Shown: positions 25,337 through 33,619 of the stretch, piece by piece
Layout: each line of letters starts with the position of its first letter
Numbering within the stretch: position 1 is the first letter of the stretch
Origin: Chlamydiota bacterium
GTDB lineage: Bacteria > Chlamydiota > Chlamydiia > Chlamydiales > Parachlamydiaceae
Length of the DNA: 43,775 bases
Direction: 5' to 3'
NCBI GenBank assembly: GCA_013286645.1
Contig: JABDFJ010000016.1
Location: forward strand, 1 to 43,775
The notes under the pieces: model-generated
Databases searched by the model: none
What the model was told of the DNA's origin: nothing
What the model saw: only the letters and a program-made list of their open reading frames with translations
Made by a program: the position numbers and the translations under genes

Positions 25337-26857
25337 ATGCCAGGTCCAGTTTATCAAGATAGCATGGCGCGTTGCGAACCTTCATCGATGTTGTACGACA
25401 CCATTCGCAATCCACGTGCGCCATACATTCCTCCAGTGCAAGAAGTGGTCAAGCCGGACACCATAGAATCGACACAACAACGTGTTGATCGTGAGGTTCT
25501 TGAGCGCTTTCAGGGCAGTGGGCGTAAGTTGCCTCATGATTCGTTTGTGGCTGTGGTGCACGTAGGAAAATATGTTTTTCTAGCGATTATGCTGCCGCCC
25601 TATCTATGCATGTATGGCATTCCACGTTGGTTTCTCGTGACAGCTTTGCCACACCTCTTTCATTTTGTGAAAAACCAGTCCACATATGTAGGTCGCTTTA
25701 TACAAGATCTGGCTTCGCGTTTAGTCGATTTGATGAAGGGCATGATTGAGCAAATGATCGGCGATGCCTTAAAAATGACGCAGCGGCATGCGAAAAATTT
25801 ATGGGGATACCTGACAGCGCGCACGCAAGATGTAATCAATAAAATTGCGCAAGCGGCTGCCTATTGCCAAAAGCAGCTGATGGCTTTGCAGCACTCCTGC
25901 ATGAGGCCTCTCACAGCGCCCTATGAAAAACTTGCGCAAGTTGCTCGAGAAGCTAGTGAATGGACAAACCATAAGCTTACACATGTTGGAAGAGTGATCG
26001 AAAGTGGGGTGCAGCAAGCTTGGCACTTGTTGGTGGCAAATGTATTATCGCCAGTCCATGGGGGACTGCAAATACCATTTTCAAAAGCTAAGGAAAGGGT
26101 GGAAGCGATATTTGCAAAGGCCGCCGTTTTGACCTCTGCGGCTTATCAGCAGATTAAGCACTGGATGGCCCCACTTGTGGCTGCTGGGTATTTCGTTGGG
26201 CAGCAAGTGCATCGACTTTGGCAGGACTACGCGCAACCTGTAGTTGCTTGGTTGCAAATTCATGCCGAGAGAGCAAAACATGTCATCGATAGCATCTGGG
26301 AAAAAGTGTCTGATGTCGTCACCAAAATCAATCAAAAGATCGGTGCGAAAGTCAATGAAATTTTCACTCCGGCTATCGATGCCACCGCGCAAATGTTTCA
26401 GGTGGTCCCTGACTTGTGCGTCCAAGCGGCTTATTGGATGTGGGGATTAGTTCCTCAGCCTGTAAAACAAAGACTGAGAAAACACTATGAAAAAATGCGT
26501 CGTAGCGGGCATGCGCTTAAGCGTTTTGGTCAAGGGGTTTCTAGTGGTTTAAGTAGTATGGTGAGTGGGGTTGCGAAAAGTATCATTGTGCCATTGCAGC
26601 GCAGATGGTATTGGTGGGGCAATTTGGTGAAATGGGCTTTGCTATGGCTGCGCCGGCAACTCATCGAATTTCCGCGCAGAGTTGAAATTGCAGTGATCAA
26701 GTTGTGGCGTGCTAGCAAGAGGATGGGTAGCAGGACAATTTTCTGTTTGCGTCTGACGTTTGCTTGGATTCGAGTTATCTTCAAGTATGGCATGGGGCTG
26801 GTAAGAGAGCTGGCCGACGAAATTGCTGGTTGGGTACTCTTTAGGAAACGGGCTTAA
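25337..26857 (+). CDS. Large helical protein of unknown function
   Basis: A 506-residue basic protein without a signal peptide. Residues 70-110 are hydrophobic (YVFLAIMLPPYLCMYGIP, then FLVTALPHLFHFV) and could cross or enter a membrane. The rest is a long succession of amphipathic helices with Trp, Val and Lys/Arg faces, similar in feel to apolipoprotein-like or membrane-binding proteins. The C-terminal 130 residues are rich in Arg and Trp. No enzyme motif is seen. Its stop overlaps that of holC on the other strand by two bases. An effector or inclusion-membrane-associated role is possible but unsupported. Confidence 0.8.
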   Translation: MPGPVYQDSMARCEPSSMLYDTIRNPRAPYIPPVQEVVKPDTIESTQQRVDREVLERFQGSGRKLPHDSFVAVVHVGKYVFLAIMLPPYLCMYGIPRWFLVTALPHLFHFVKNQSTYVGRFIQDLASRLVDLMKGMIEQMIGDALKMTQRHAKNLWGYLTARTQDVINKIAQAAAYCQKQLMALQHSCMRPLTAPYEKLAQVAREASEWTNHKLTHVGRVIESGVQQAWHLLVANVLSPVHGGLQIPFSKAKERVEAIFAKAAVLTSAAYQQIKHWMAPLVAAGYFVGQQVHRLWQDYAQPVVAWLQIHAERAKHVIDSIWEKVSDVVTKINQKIGAKVNEIFTPAIDATAQMFQVVPDLCVQAAYWMWGLVPQPVKQRLRKHYEKMRRSGHALKRFGQGVSSGLSSMVSGVAKSIIVPLQRRWYWWGNLVKWALLWLRRQLIEFPRRVEIAVIKLWRASKRMGSRTIFCLRLTFAWIRVIFKYGMGLVRELADEIAGWVLFRKRA

Positions 26858-27279
26858 AGCTCTTCAATCTTTGCGCCCGCTGTTTGATAGGCGGCTAAAC
26901 GTTGGCGTGCCAATTCTTCTTTTGCTGGATGTGTGCGATCGAGCAATTCGTAGATGAGATGCACCGAAGCTTCGTGCGGAGGAATTTCAGTACATAAATT
27001 GATGATGATTTGAGCTTGGTTATGATTGCTTTTTTGTGTGGAAATGGCGATCAGCTCTTTCGTTGGGCTTTTGGCTATAACGTGAGGAATGAAGCTTTCT
27101 TCAGGCATACGCCATAGCAGTTGATCGATATAGTTGGCAGCATCATCTGAAGGGGCGAGGATAAGTACATGTTCCTTCTTTGAAAAATGCTTCTCAACGA
27201 TAGCACATAGGCGCTGCAACTTAGTTGCATTATCCGCTACATCTATAAAAATAACTTTCAAATCAGTGTTAGGAGACAT
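26854..27279 (-). CDS. holC: DNA polymerase III chi subunit (HolC-like)
   Basis: Chi links the clamp loader to single-strand binding protein. The 141-residue length and the segment IDQLLWRMPEESFIPH, flanked by a Rossmann-like start (KVIFIDV) and the later INLCTEIPP, match the HolC pattern of DELLW...SFLPH and INL. The start overlaps the end of the DUF502 gene by 11 bp, so it is downstream in the same operon. The identification is by motif and moderately sure. Confidence 0.75.
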   Translation of the reverse strand: MSPNTDLKVIFIDVADNATKLQRLCAIVEKHFSKKEHVLILAPSDDAANYIDQLLWRMPEESFIPHVIAKSPTKELIAISTQKSNHNQAQIIINLCTEIPPHEASVHLIYELLDRTHPAKEELARQRLAAYQTAGAKIEEL

Positions 27280-27940
27280 GTTTTGAACAATCCGAGGTTT
27301 TCACTACATTGAAGGTAGGGGACATGATGCCACAAGAAATGATATATTTGAAGGCCTCTTCCACTTTCATATCTAGATAGACCACATCTTTTTGCTTGTA
27401 AAACAGCAGGAAACCAGAGGTTGGATTGGGTGTGGTCGGTACAAAAACCGAGATTAACATTTCACCCTGGTTTGGGCCAACTCCAGGGACGGCAGTATTA
27501 GTGACTAAACCGATGGCTGTAGCTCCTGTAGAAGGAAAAGGAACCAACACCACCTGCTTGAAGGAATCACCTCTAGAAGCAAATAGCGTTTTGATGATCT
27601 CATTGCAGGTGCGGTAGACGTTGCTGATGAAGGGGATTTTATTGAGAACATTCTCCCCAAATTGGATCGCATAGTTCACAAAAAACCACCGCGCTAACCA
27701 GCCTAGCCCTACTAGGGTAAAGAATAAGATCAAGATGATAATGAGTTGGCTGAAATACTTTTGGACTTGTTCTGCTTTTAAAAATAGGAAGCCATTCTCG
27801 AATAACCCATAATGTTCGAGAATTTCTTTGACAATACCAACGAAAGGTTCCGTCAAAAGATTAAAAATGAACGAAACGATAAGCACCGTTAATGTTAACG
27901 GCAGCAATATGACAAGTCCCGTAATTAAATATTTTTTCAT
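27269..27940 (-). CDS. DUF502 membrane protein
   Basis: A 223-residue protein with two strong N-terminal membrane segments (residues 1-30 and about 62-92). The soluble part shows the family signatures VFVPTTPNPTSGFLL and YIISCGIMSP. DUF502 proteins are widespread inner-membrane proteins without an established function. The ATG at 27940 is preceded by AAGGAGT at about 10 nt. It heads the operon with holC. Confidence 0.9.
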   Translation of the reverse strand: MKKYLITGLVILLPLTLTVLIVSFIFNLLTEPFVGIVKEILEHYGLFENGFLFLKAEQVQKYFSQLIIILILFFTLVGLGWLARWFFVNYAIQFGENVLNKIPFISNVYRTCNEIIKTLFASRGDSFKQVVLVPFPSTGATAIGLVTNTAVPGVGPNQGEMLISVFVPTTPNPTSGFLLFYKQKDVVYLDMKVEEAFKYIISCGIMSPTFNVVKTSDCSKHVS

Positions 27941-28092
27941 GGTACTCCTTGCGATATCGCTTATGCTAGCTTGTTACGTGTTAAAAAGCTAGCTTCCGCT
28001 TCTCATTGAATCATAAAGGAGGTGTATGTTATTATGATATTAGGAATAGATCTGTGTCAGCAGAAGAATCTGCCTATTCCGGAGGAATTAAT

Positions 28093-28368
28093 ATGAATCA
28101 GCCAGTCCCACAAGTTGCTCAAACTACACATGTTGTGCAACCCTCAGCGGCTAATCCAACGACAGCTGCGGCAGCGGTATCAAGTAACACTAACCAATCT
28201 CAGCTATCAAGCAATACCACAGTGAGTTCGATGGCCGATCTTAAACGCAAAGCTCCACAAGTTTACCAAAAAATGATGGAAGGTATCGCTATGGATATCT
28301 GCAACCAGATGCAACATCACCAGGAGCGATTAAAAGAGATGATGGACGAAGCACGCAGAAATGCATAA
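28093..28368 (+). CDS. Small soluble protein, 91 aa, unknown
   Basis: The start is chosen at 28093 because GGAGGA lies 8 nt upstream; a longer frame from a TTG at 28006 would pass through this site. The first half is Thr/Ser/Asn/Ala-rich and disordered, the second half is a helix (LKRKAPQVYQKMMEGIAMDI). Another AAGGAGG at 28016 precedes a three-codon ATG-TTA-TTA-TGA, possibly a leader. Family not recognised; size and layout would suit a secretion accessory protein (inference only). Confidence 0.7.
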   Translation: MNQPVPQVAQTTHVVQPSAANPTTAAAAVSSNTNQSQLSSNTTVSSMADLKRKAPQVYQKMMEGIAMDICNQMQHHQERLKEMMDEARRNA

Positions 28369-28449
28369 AAATATTGTTGCTGAAACGCGTTCTATGCTAA
28401 ATTGTGCTTGTAAATGCCCCAATTAGCTAATAAATAAAGTAAGTAACTG

Positions 28450-28746
28450 ATGTACAGTGTGGCCTTATTTTTAGGATTTCCCATCGATCATGCCTTTGCT
28501 GAAGCACTCAAATCCATTGATTCGCAGTTGGCTAATCTCTTTATTAGAAAAAATGACGACAGCTATTTGCAAGAAGTCTCCTACAATGGCGTGCGTTATT
28601 TAGGTAAATTCGCTGGCGAAATTAATGATCCGGCAAGTCTTAAACTACTCGAAGAAAATATTTATAGTCTTCTCAAGAGAATCGTTCCCAATTACCAGTT
28701 CGAACGAGGAGCTCTCGTCCTATTTCCCGCAGCTACGCAAGGTTGA
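28450..28746 (+). CDS. Small conserved-looking protein, 98 aa, unknown
   Basis: A compact acidic/neutral protein, beginning MYSVALFLGFPIDHAFAEAL, without signal peptide. It ends 5 bp before the ATG of rluD, so it is in the same transcription unit. The regular alternation of strands and helices looks like a folded domain, but I do not recognise it. Confidence 0.75.
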   Translation: MYSVALFLGFPIDHAFAEALKSIDSQLANLFIRKNDDSYLQEVSYNGVRYLGKFAGEINDPASLKLLEENIYSLLKRIVPNYQFERGALVLFPAATQG

Positions 28747-28751
28747 ATTTT

Positions 28752-29699
28752 ATGCTCGATGAAGATAACGAGATGTTTGTGATAAGCGAACATGAAGAAG
28801 GGGAGCGCTTAGACAAAATTTTGGCTAACCGGCTTAGTGAGGTTGGATCGCGTACTTATTTTCAATATCTGATCGATGAAGGCAAGGTGCGACTGAATGG
28901 TGCGCCCATAAAGAAACGCAGCAAGCCCAAATGTGGTGACGAAATTGAAATCGAATATGTGCTTACTCCCGAGTTGACGCTTCAGCCTGAAGATATCCCT
29001 CTTAATATCATCTATGAAGATGAGTCTATCTTGGTGATCAATAAAGACTCTGGCATGGTTGTGCATCCCGCTGCGGGACATTGGTCAGGGACGTTCGTCA
29101 ATGCTTTATTGTTTCATTGCAGCAAGGAGATGGATTCTTTGCAAAAAGTGGGCGCTTCAGCATTGCGTCCTGGCATTGTACATCGTCTTGATAAAGATAC
29201 TTCAGGTCTACTACTAGCTGCTAAGACCATGCAAGCACAGCAGCGCTTGGTAGAGATGTTTTCAGGGCGTAGAGTCTACAAGGAATACCTTGCAATATGT
29301 GTCGGTAATGCAGGTACAGGCACCATTGATGCCCCTATTGGTCGGCATCCTATCAAGCGCAAACAGATGGCGGTGGTGGAAGGGGGGCGTTCTGCACTCA
29401 CACATTATCGAGGATTAGCCTTTGATGGTAAAATTAGCTTGGTGAGCATCGATTTAGCAACTGGACGCACACATCAAATTCGGGTGCATATGAAGCATCA
29501 TGGCACGCCTATATTGGGCGATGCGTTATATGGTGTGGCATCATTCAACACAAAATATGGAGCCGAGCGCCAGATGTTGCATGCCTATCAACTGCGTTTT
29601 GAACACCCTATAACTGGTCAAGCCATGGAGTTTAAAGCAGATATCCCTATGGATATGCGTCGGCAATTGAAGCCTTTAGAAGGGAAGTATAAACTGTAA
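28752..29699 (+). CDS. rluD: 23S rRNA pseudouridine synthase, RluD type
   Basis: Converts uridines of 23S rRNA to pseudouridine. An N-terminal S4 RNA-binding domain (EEGERLDKILANRLSEVG) is followed by the catalytic domain, with the nucleophile Asp in HRLDKDTSGLLL and the TGRTHQIRVHM segment. The sequence around YEDESILVINK and VVHPAAGHW is closest to RluD. The ATG at 28752 has AAGG about 10 nt upstream; a TTG at 28743 is a less likely start. Length 315 residues, normal. Confidence 0.95.
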   Translation: MLDEDNEMFVISEHEEGERLDKILANRLSEVGSRTYFQYLIDEGKVRLNGAPIKKRSKPKCGDEIEIEYVLTPELTLQPEDIPLNIIYEDESILVINKDSGMVVHPAAGHWSGTFVNALLFHCSKEMDSLQKVGASALRPGIVHRLDKDTSGLLLAAKTMQAQQRLVEMFSGRRVYKEYLAICVGNAGTGTIDAPIGRHPIKRKQMAVVEGGRSALTHYRGLAFDGKISLVSIDLATGRTHQIRVHMKHHGTPILGDALYGVASFNTKYGAERQMLHAYQLRFEHPITGQAMEFKADIPMDMRRQLKPLEGKYKL

Positions 29700-29728
29700 T
29701 TTTTTATGAGCATTGACGACAGATATTT

Positions 29729-30478
29729 ATGAAATTACCATTATGGAACCGCTTCACTACGCATTTTAAGTGCTTTATTTCCTATTTATTCTTTCCCTTA
29801 GCCATCATCATAGTGTGGCCGTTCTTTTTTCTGATCATGCGCTATCGGATTCGTGAATTGGATAAAGTCCGTCAGCAATTTGCCACATTAGTGCAAGATA
29901 AAGATCAACGCCCCATTTTGATTTGTCTGAATCATTTAACACGCATTGACTCAATGATATTGGCAACTGTGGCAACGCCATTATGGAAGGTCTTTTTTCG
30001 CTATTCTTATTTACCTTGGCACGTGCTCGATTATCATGGTGTGCCTTTTTTTGCGACGCTTTGCGCTTTCGTTAAAACTATTCCTATCGAACGCATGGGA
30101 GATAGAAGGCTTATCCAGTTGATGCAAGAAAGGGTGAGGTATCTGCTGAGCAGAGGCAATTTGGTGGTGATATTTCCTGAAGGCAGACGTTCGTTAGATG
30201 GCAGGGTGATGACGGAGGACTTTCAGTACGGTGTGGGCACTATCTTGAAGGATATACCTGATTGCCGCGTGTTATGTGTATATCTGCGCGCAGATAAACA
30301 AGAAGGAAGATCTGCCATACCTCCAGCTAAATCCGATATTTACATCGCTTTTGAGATGATCACCCCAACTACATCTTTACAGGGACTGCGTGCTGCGCGC
30401 GACCTCGCAGGGCAAATTGTTGTTACCCTAGACTCTATGGAGAAAAAGTATTTTGCTGAAAAGACAGTGGGTAGGTAA
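29729..30478 (+). CDS. PlsC-type lysophospholipid acyltransferase
   Basis: Transfers acyl groups to a lysophospholipid or similar acceptor at the membrane. Seen: an N-terminal membrane anchor (residues 15-40), the catalytic H-x4-D motif as NHLTRID (His69, Asp74), and the acceptor-binding FPEGRRS near residue 150. It is 249 residues long. The phosphopantetheinyl transferase gene begins inside its last codons (26-bp overlap). Both point towards the acyl-chain operon on the opposite strand, so this enzyme may attach that pathway's product to a lipid (inference). Confidence 0.92.
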   Translation: MKLPLWNRFTTHFKCFISYLFFPLAIIIVWPFFFLIMRYRIRELDKVRQQFATLVQDKDQRPILICLNHLTRIDSMILATVATPLWKVFFRYSYLPWHVLDYHGVPFFATLCAFVKTIPIERMGDRRLIQLMQERVRYLLSRGNLVVIFPEGRRSLDGRVMTEDFQYGVGTILKDIPDCRVLCVYLRADKQEGRSAIPPAKSDIYIAFEMITPTTSLQGLRAARDLAGQIVVTLDSMEKKYFAEKTVGR

Positions 30479-31076
30479 CGATATCGTGGATCTTAAGGAT
30501 CCACAGGCGCAGGGAAAAGCGCACAACGAGCGCTTTTTGGCACGTATTTGTGCTGATGTCGAGCTGCCGCTTGTCACACAAGCCAAGTTTCCACATGTAG
30601 CTTTATGGACCTTGTGGAGCATTAAAGAGGCTTCTTATAAAGTGGTACAAAAGTGCTTACCTGCCGCAAAAGCTATTCCCAATCAATTTGTATGTCAAGA
30701 GGGTGAAAATGGTGTGTGGGATTGCCGTTACCAAGAGATGCGTTGTCGAGTGCGGGTCGCTGTAAACGATGATTTCGTGCACGCCGTAGCATGTCTTGCA
30801 GATGGAATCATCCATTGGGATAATGTTGTCGTTAAGACTGACGAGTTATTGACTGGAGGTAATCCTTCAGAAGCTGTGCGGCAGCTAGCTGTGCATCTGC
30901 TGCGTGAAAAGGGGTATCAAGATTGCTCTATTGTGCGGCGGAAGGAACTGCAAAGAATATTGCCTCCACAGATCTATCAAGGGGGTATTCCGCTGCCTAA
31001 TAGCGATATCAGCCTCTCACATGATGGGCGATTCGTGGCTGTGGCTCTCTGGTTGAAGCCTCCGAGAGGTGTTTAA
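30453..31076 (+). CDS. 4'-phosphopantetheinyl transferase, AcpS-like motif order
   Basis: Loads the phosphopantetheine arm onto carrier proteins. Metal-binding GNDIVDL (Asp10) is near the N-terminus, WSIKEASYK (55-63, Glu59) follows, and DISLSHDGRFVAVAL is at the C-terminus. This is the motif order of AcpS, but the chain has 207 residues against about 125 because of an insert of some 80 residues between the last two motifs. It could be a dedicated activator for the divergent carrier protein at 31609-31863. Translation is coupled to the acyltransferase. Confidence 0.85.
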   Translation: MLKRQWVGNDIVDLKDPQAQGKAHNERFLARICADVELPLVTQAKFPHVALWTLWSIKEASYKVVQKCLPAAKAIPNQFVCQEGENGVWDCRYQEMRCRVRVAVNDDFVHAVACLADGIIHWDNVVVKTDELLTGGNPSEAVRQLAVHLLREKGYQDCSIVRRKELQRILPPQIYQGGIPLPNSDISLSHDGRFVAVALWLKPPRGV

Positions 31077-31085
31077 AATGCATTA

Positions 31086-31592
31086 CCCTGCCCTTGCCCT
31101 TGCCCGAGCCCGAACTTTTTAATCAGAAGTCATATGGGCAATATCGCCTGATTTTATTTTCAACGCAAAGGAGGGCAAAGTTCGCAAAGGCGCAAAGAAA
31201 AGGCATGTCTCTTGCAAACAGGTCTCGAGCTTTGAATGCAAGATACTGCATGGCCTAAGATGGTATGCAAGCTAACTCCAGCACTCTTAGATTGCTGAGG
31301 CAATCTAAGAGAGGGGCATTGTTAACAGAGCTTAGGGAGTTGCTAACATACTTTTTGTCTGCGACGCTTTTATTTTATGCTAACTTAAAAGCGTCGCAGA
31401 CGAAAATTAGCGTCCGTACCATCCTAAACTAGGTAACATGTAGCATCTTGCATTCTAAGCTCGCGACCTGTTTGCAAGAGATATGCCTTTTCTTTGCGCC
31501 TTTGCGAACTTTGCCCTCCTTTGCGTTGAAAATAAAATCAGGCGATATTGCCCTCATGACTACTAGCTAAATAGTTCGGGCAAGGGCAGCGG
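31086..31592. repeat. Nested palindromes filling a 532-bp convergent gap
   Basis: Outer arms are hexamer repeats: CCCTTGCCCGAGCCCGAACT (ending 31116) and AGTTCGGGCAAGGGCAG (31573). Inside, arms of about 120 bp run from about 31130 to 31250 and 31441 to 31560, sharing GGGCAATATCGCCTGATTTT and CGCAAAGGAGGGCAAAGTTC with their complements. The centre carries two perfect hairpins: CTCTTAGATTGC/GCAATCTAAGAG (31284-31311, 4-nt loop) and a 16-bp stem GTCTGCGACGCTTTTA with its complement (31357-31401). It lies between the phosphopantetheinyl transferase (+) and carrier protein (-) genes. No coding frame is supported. Confidence 0.92.
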
Positions 31593-31608
31593 CTCTGTTT
31601 TAGCGATG

Positions 31609-31863
31609 CTATTTTGCGTTGAATTTTTGTGAAATCAAATCAACGGCACTGCCGATAGTTTGGATTTCTTCCGCTTCTTCATCACTAATAGGGAAGGAAA
31701 ACTCGTCTTCGAAGGCCAATACAATATCAACTAAACGTGCTGAGTTGATTTTTAGATCTTCAATGAATTTAGTAGAATCATTGGCAGCGGCGAAAGCCTC
31801 TTGATTTTTTACATATGGCTTTACAATGTGTAACACTTTTTCAAAAATTGCTTTACGTTCCAT
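31609..31863 (-). CDS. Acyl carrier protein of the accessory acyl-chain operon
   Basis: An 84-residue carrier protein from MERKAIFEKV; GGGAG lies 11-13 nt upstream of this ATG. An alternative ATG at 31881 adds six residues and overlaps the KAS gene. The attachment serine is Ser41 in DLKINSARLVDIV, where housekeeping carriers have D-S-L; helix 2 continues as LAFEDEFSFPISDEEAE. The departure from D-S-L suggests a specialised carrier rather than the general AcpP. It is the last gene of the six-gene - strand operon, 8 nt after the KAS II gene. Confidence 0.92.
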   Translation of the reverse strand: MERKAIFEKVLHIVKPYVKNQEAFAAANDSTKFIEDLKINSARLVDIVLAFEDEFSFPISDEEAEEIQTIGSAVDLISQKFNAK

Positions 31864-31871
31864 TTTCTTAA

Positions 31872-33140
31872 TTACTCCCATTTCTTAAAAATAATACAAC
31901 CGTTTACATCACCAAAGCCAAAACTTGCTTTAGCGACAATTTTTATTTCTTTATTAATCGTTTTGTGTGCAATGCTATTTGCATAGTCCTGTAAATCAGG
32001 ATGTAAGTCTTCACAGTTCAATGAGCCATGAATGAAGCCATGATGCATCTGTGAGACTACTGCAACACATTCCATGCCACCTGCGCCCCCTAAACCATGC
32101 CCAATCAGCGATTTTGTGGCTTGAATAAAAGGGAAATTTTTAGGGCTAATGTTTAACGCTTTCTGCCAATTACTGATTTCATGCGGATCTGCGAAAGTGC
32201 CTGTCAGGTGTCCATTAATCAAATCAATTTCTTCTGGTATAACTTTAGCGCGTGCTAAGGCGGTTTTTATGCATCGAATCACACCAGCTGGACTTGGCGC
32301 TGTCATGCTGCCACCATTGCGTTGTCCACCCGCATTAACTTCAGCCCCTAAGATTTCAGCATAAATATGGGCACCACGCTTCTGCGCGGTTTCGAGCTCT
32401 TCGAGCATAAGCAGTCCACAACCAGACCCCGGAACGAAACCTTGACTGGATGCACTCATAGGACGTGAGCCTTGCTCTGGCGTGGCGTTGAAGCCTGTGG
32501 GAAGCACACGCATGGAATCGAAGCCTCCCCAAATAAAATACGAAGAGCTTTCTACGCCACCTGCTAACATTCGATTGCAGCGTCCCTCTTTGATTTTGAA
32601 GTAGGCGTCGACAATAGCTTCTGTACCTGTCGTGCAGGCACTGGAATTGGTGGTGACTTGGCCACCGAGTCCTAAAAAACCAGCTAGTCTAGCGCTTGGA
32701 CCACTTGCCATGATATTTTCGACGATGGTGCTGCCCATGCGGCGGACTTTACCTGCATTAATCATGGGGACGAGTGTTTGAGAGATCGTATCTAGGCCAC
32801 CGATGCCAACACCGATGACCGCACCTGTATCTTCATAGACCTTTTGTGGGTGACTTGCTACATCGGGCATTCCTGCATGGTTCCAACATTCAAGTCCGGT
32901 TAAGCAAGCAAAGCTTAAAGCCTCATTCATCGTGCGGCGATCTTCTTCATTGAAAGTGCGTTCGCGCATTTCTTCCACATTTTGTGGCGCCCCGCCGATT
33001 TGGCATCCGAAATTGAGTTCTTTAAGTTTTTCGTAATAACGGATGCCTGATTTTCCCTGCTTGAGGGCTTCGGTAAAGGCTTTTAAGTTATTTCCGTTCG
33101 GAGCGATAACTCCAAGTCCTGTGATTACAACGCGTCTCAT
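31872..33140 (-). CDS. Beta-ketoacyl-ACP synthase, KAS I/II (FabF/FabB) type
   Basis: Elongates acyl chains by condensation with malonyl-ACP. Catalytic Cys169 is in SSACTTGTEA, His311 in NGHLTGT, Lys343 and His348 in ATKSLIGHGLGGAGG, so the C-H-H site is complete. NGHLTGT replaces the common N-A-H-G-T. The chain has 422 residues, normal for the family. It overlaps fabZ by ATGA. Product chain length or unsaturation cannot be told from sequence. Confidence 0.95.
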   Translation of the reverse strand: MRRVVITGLGVIAPNGNNLKAFTEALKQGKSGIRYYEKLKELNFGCQIGGAPQNVEEMRERTFNEEDRRTMNEALSFACLTGLECWNHAGMPDVASHPQKVYEDTGAVIGVGIGGLDTISQTLVPMINAGKVRRMGSTIVENIMASGPSARLAGFLGLGGQVTTNSSACTTGTEAIVDAYFKIKEGRCNRMLAGGVESSSYFIWGGFDSMRVLPTGFNATPEQGSRPMSASSQGFVPGSGCGLLMLEELETAQKRGAHIYAEILGAEVNAGGQRNGGSMTAPSPAGVIRCIKTALARAKVIPEEIDLINGHLTGTFADPHEISNWQKALNISPKNFPFIQATKSLIGHGLGGAGGMECVAVVSQMHHGFIHGSLNCEDLHPDLQDYANSIAHKTINKEIKIVAKASFGFGDVNGCIIFKKWE

Positions 33141-33598
33141 TGGCGTACCCCCATTCCTGAAACAGTGCCGCTGGCAACGATTTTTCCTTGTTCATTGATA
33201 GCTTCAACTTTTGAACGAATTTTTTTCTGACGCCAAAATATTCTTTCTGCTTTGGTGGTGATGAGTTCTCCAGGTAAAACTGGGTGACTGAATTCTACTT
33301 GGGCGTCTGTGAAAAATGTGGTGTGTCTTTTAATTTCTTCGGCATCGAGATCTTTTGAGAGCAAATGCATGCCGAGTCCAACGATACCGATTTGTGCCAT
33401 AGCTTCAAGCAAGATGACGCCTGGCGTGATTGGATTGCCTGGGAAATGTCCAGAATAGTAAAATTCCGTAGGTTGGAAGCGATAGCGACCTACAATGTGC
33501 TGATCGCTGAGTTCTAATATCTCATCGATAAAGCGAAAGGGTGGCTTTTGAGGAATGAGTTCTAGGAGCTCTTCCTTTGTAAAAATATGTTTTGTCAT
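33137..33598 (-). CDS. fabZ: 3-hydroxyacyl-ACP dehydratase, FabZ type
   Basis: Dehydrates 3-hydroxyacyl-ACP to trans-2-enoyl-ACP. The hot-dog core has GHFPGNPITPGVILLEAMAQ with catalytic His51 and Glu65. The 153-residue length is normal. The stop overlaps the KAS II start. The chlamydial housekeeping fabZ is usually found with lpx genes, so this is probably a second copy for this pathway (inference). Confidence 0.93.
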   Translation of the reverse strand: MTKHIFTKEELLELIPQKPPFRFIDEILELSDQHIVGRYRFQPTEFYYSGHFPGNPITPGVILLEAMAQIGIVGLGMHLLSKDLDAEEIKRHTTFFTDAQVEFSHPVLPGELITTKAERIFWRQKKIRSKVEAINEQGKIVASGTVSGMGVRQ

Positions 33599-33619
33599 AA
33601 TTGCTCTCTAATCATCGAC

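Noticed and set aside
27965-27993. GCTAGC inverted pair upstream of the 91-residue protein
   Set aside because: Six-base arms around a 17-base loop are too weak to call.
28006-28092. Longer start of the 91-residue protein
   Set aside because: Needs TTG and passes through a strong GGAGGA that clearly serves the ATG at 28093.
31284-31401. Rho-independent terminators in the inner hairpins
   Set aside because: Stems are perfect but no T-run follows on either strand; kept as part of the palindrome instead.
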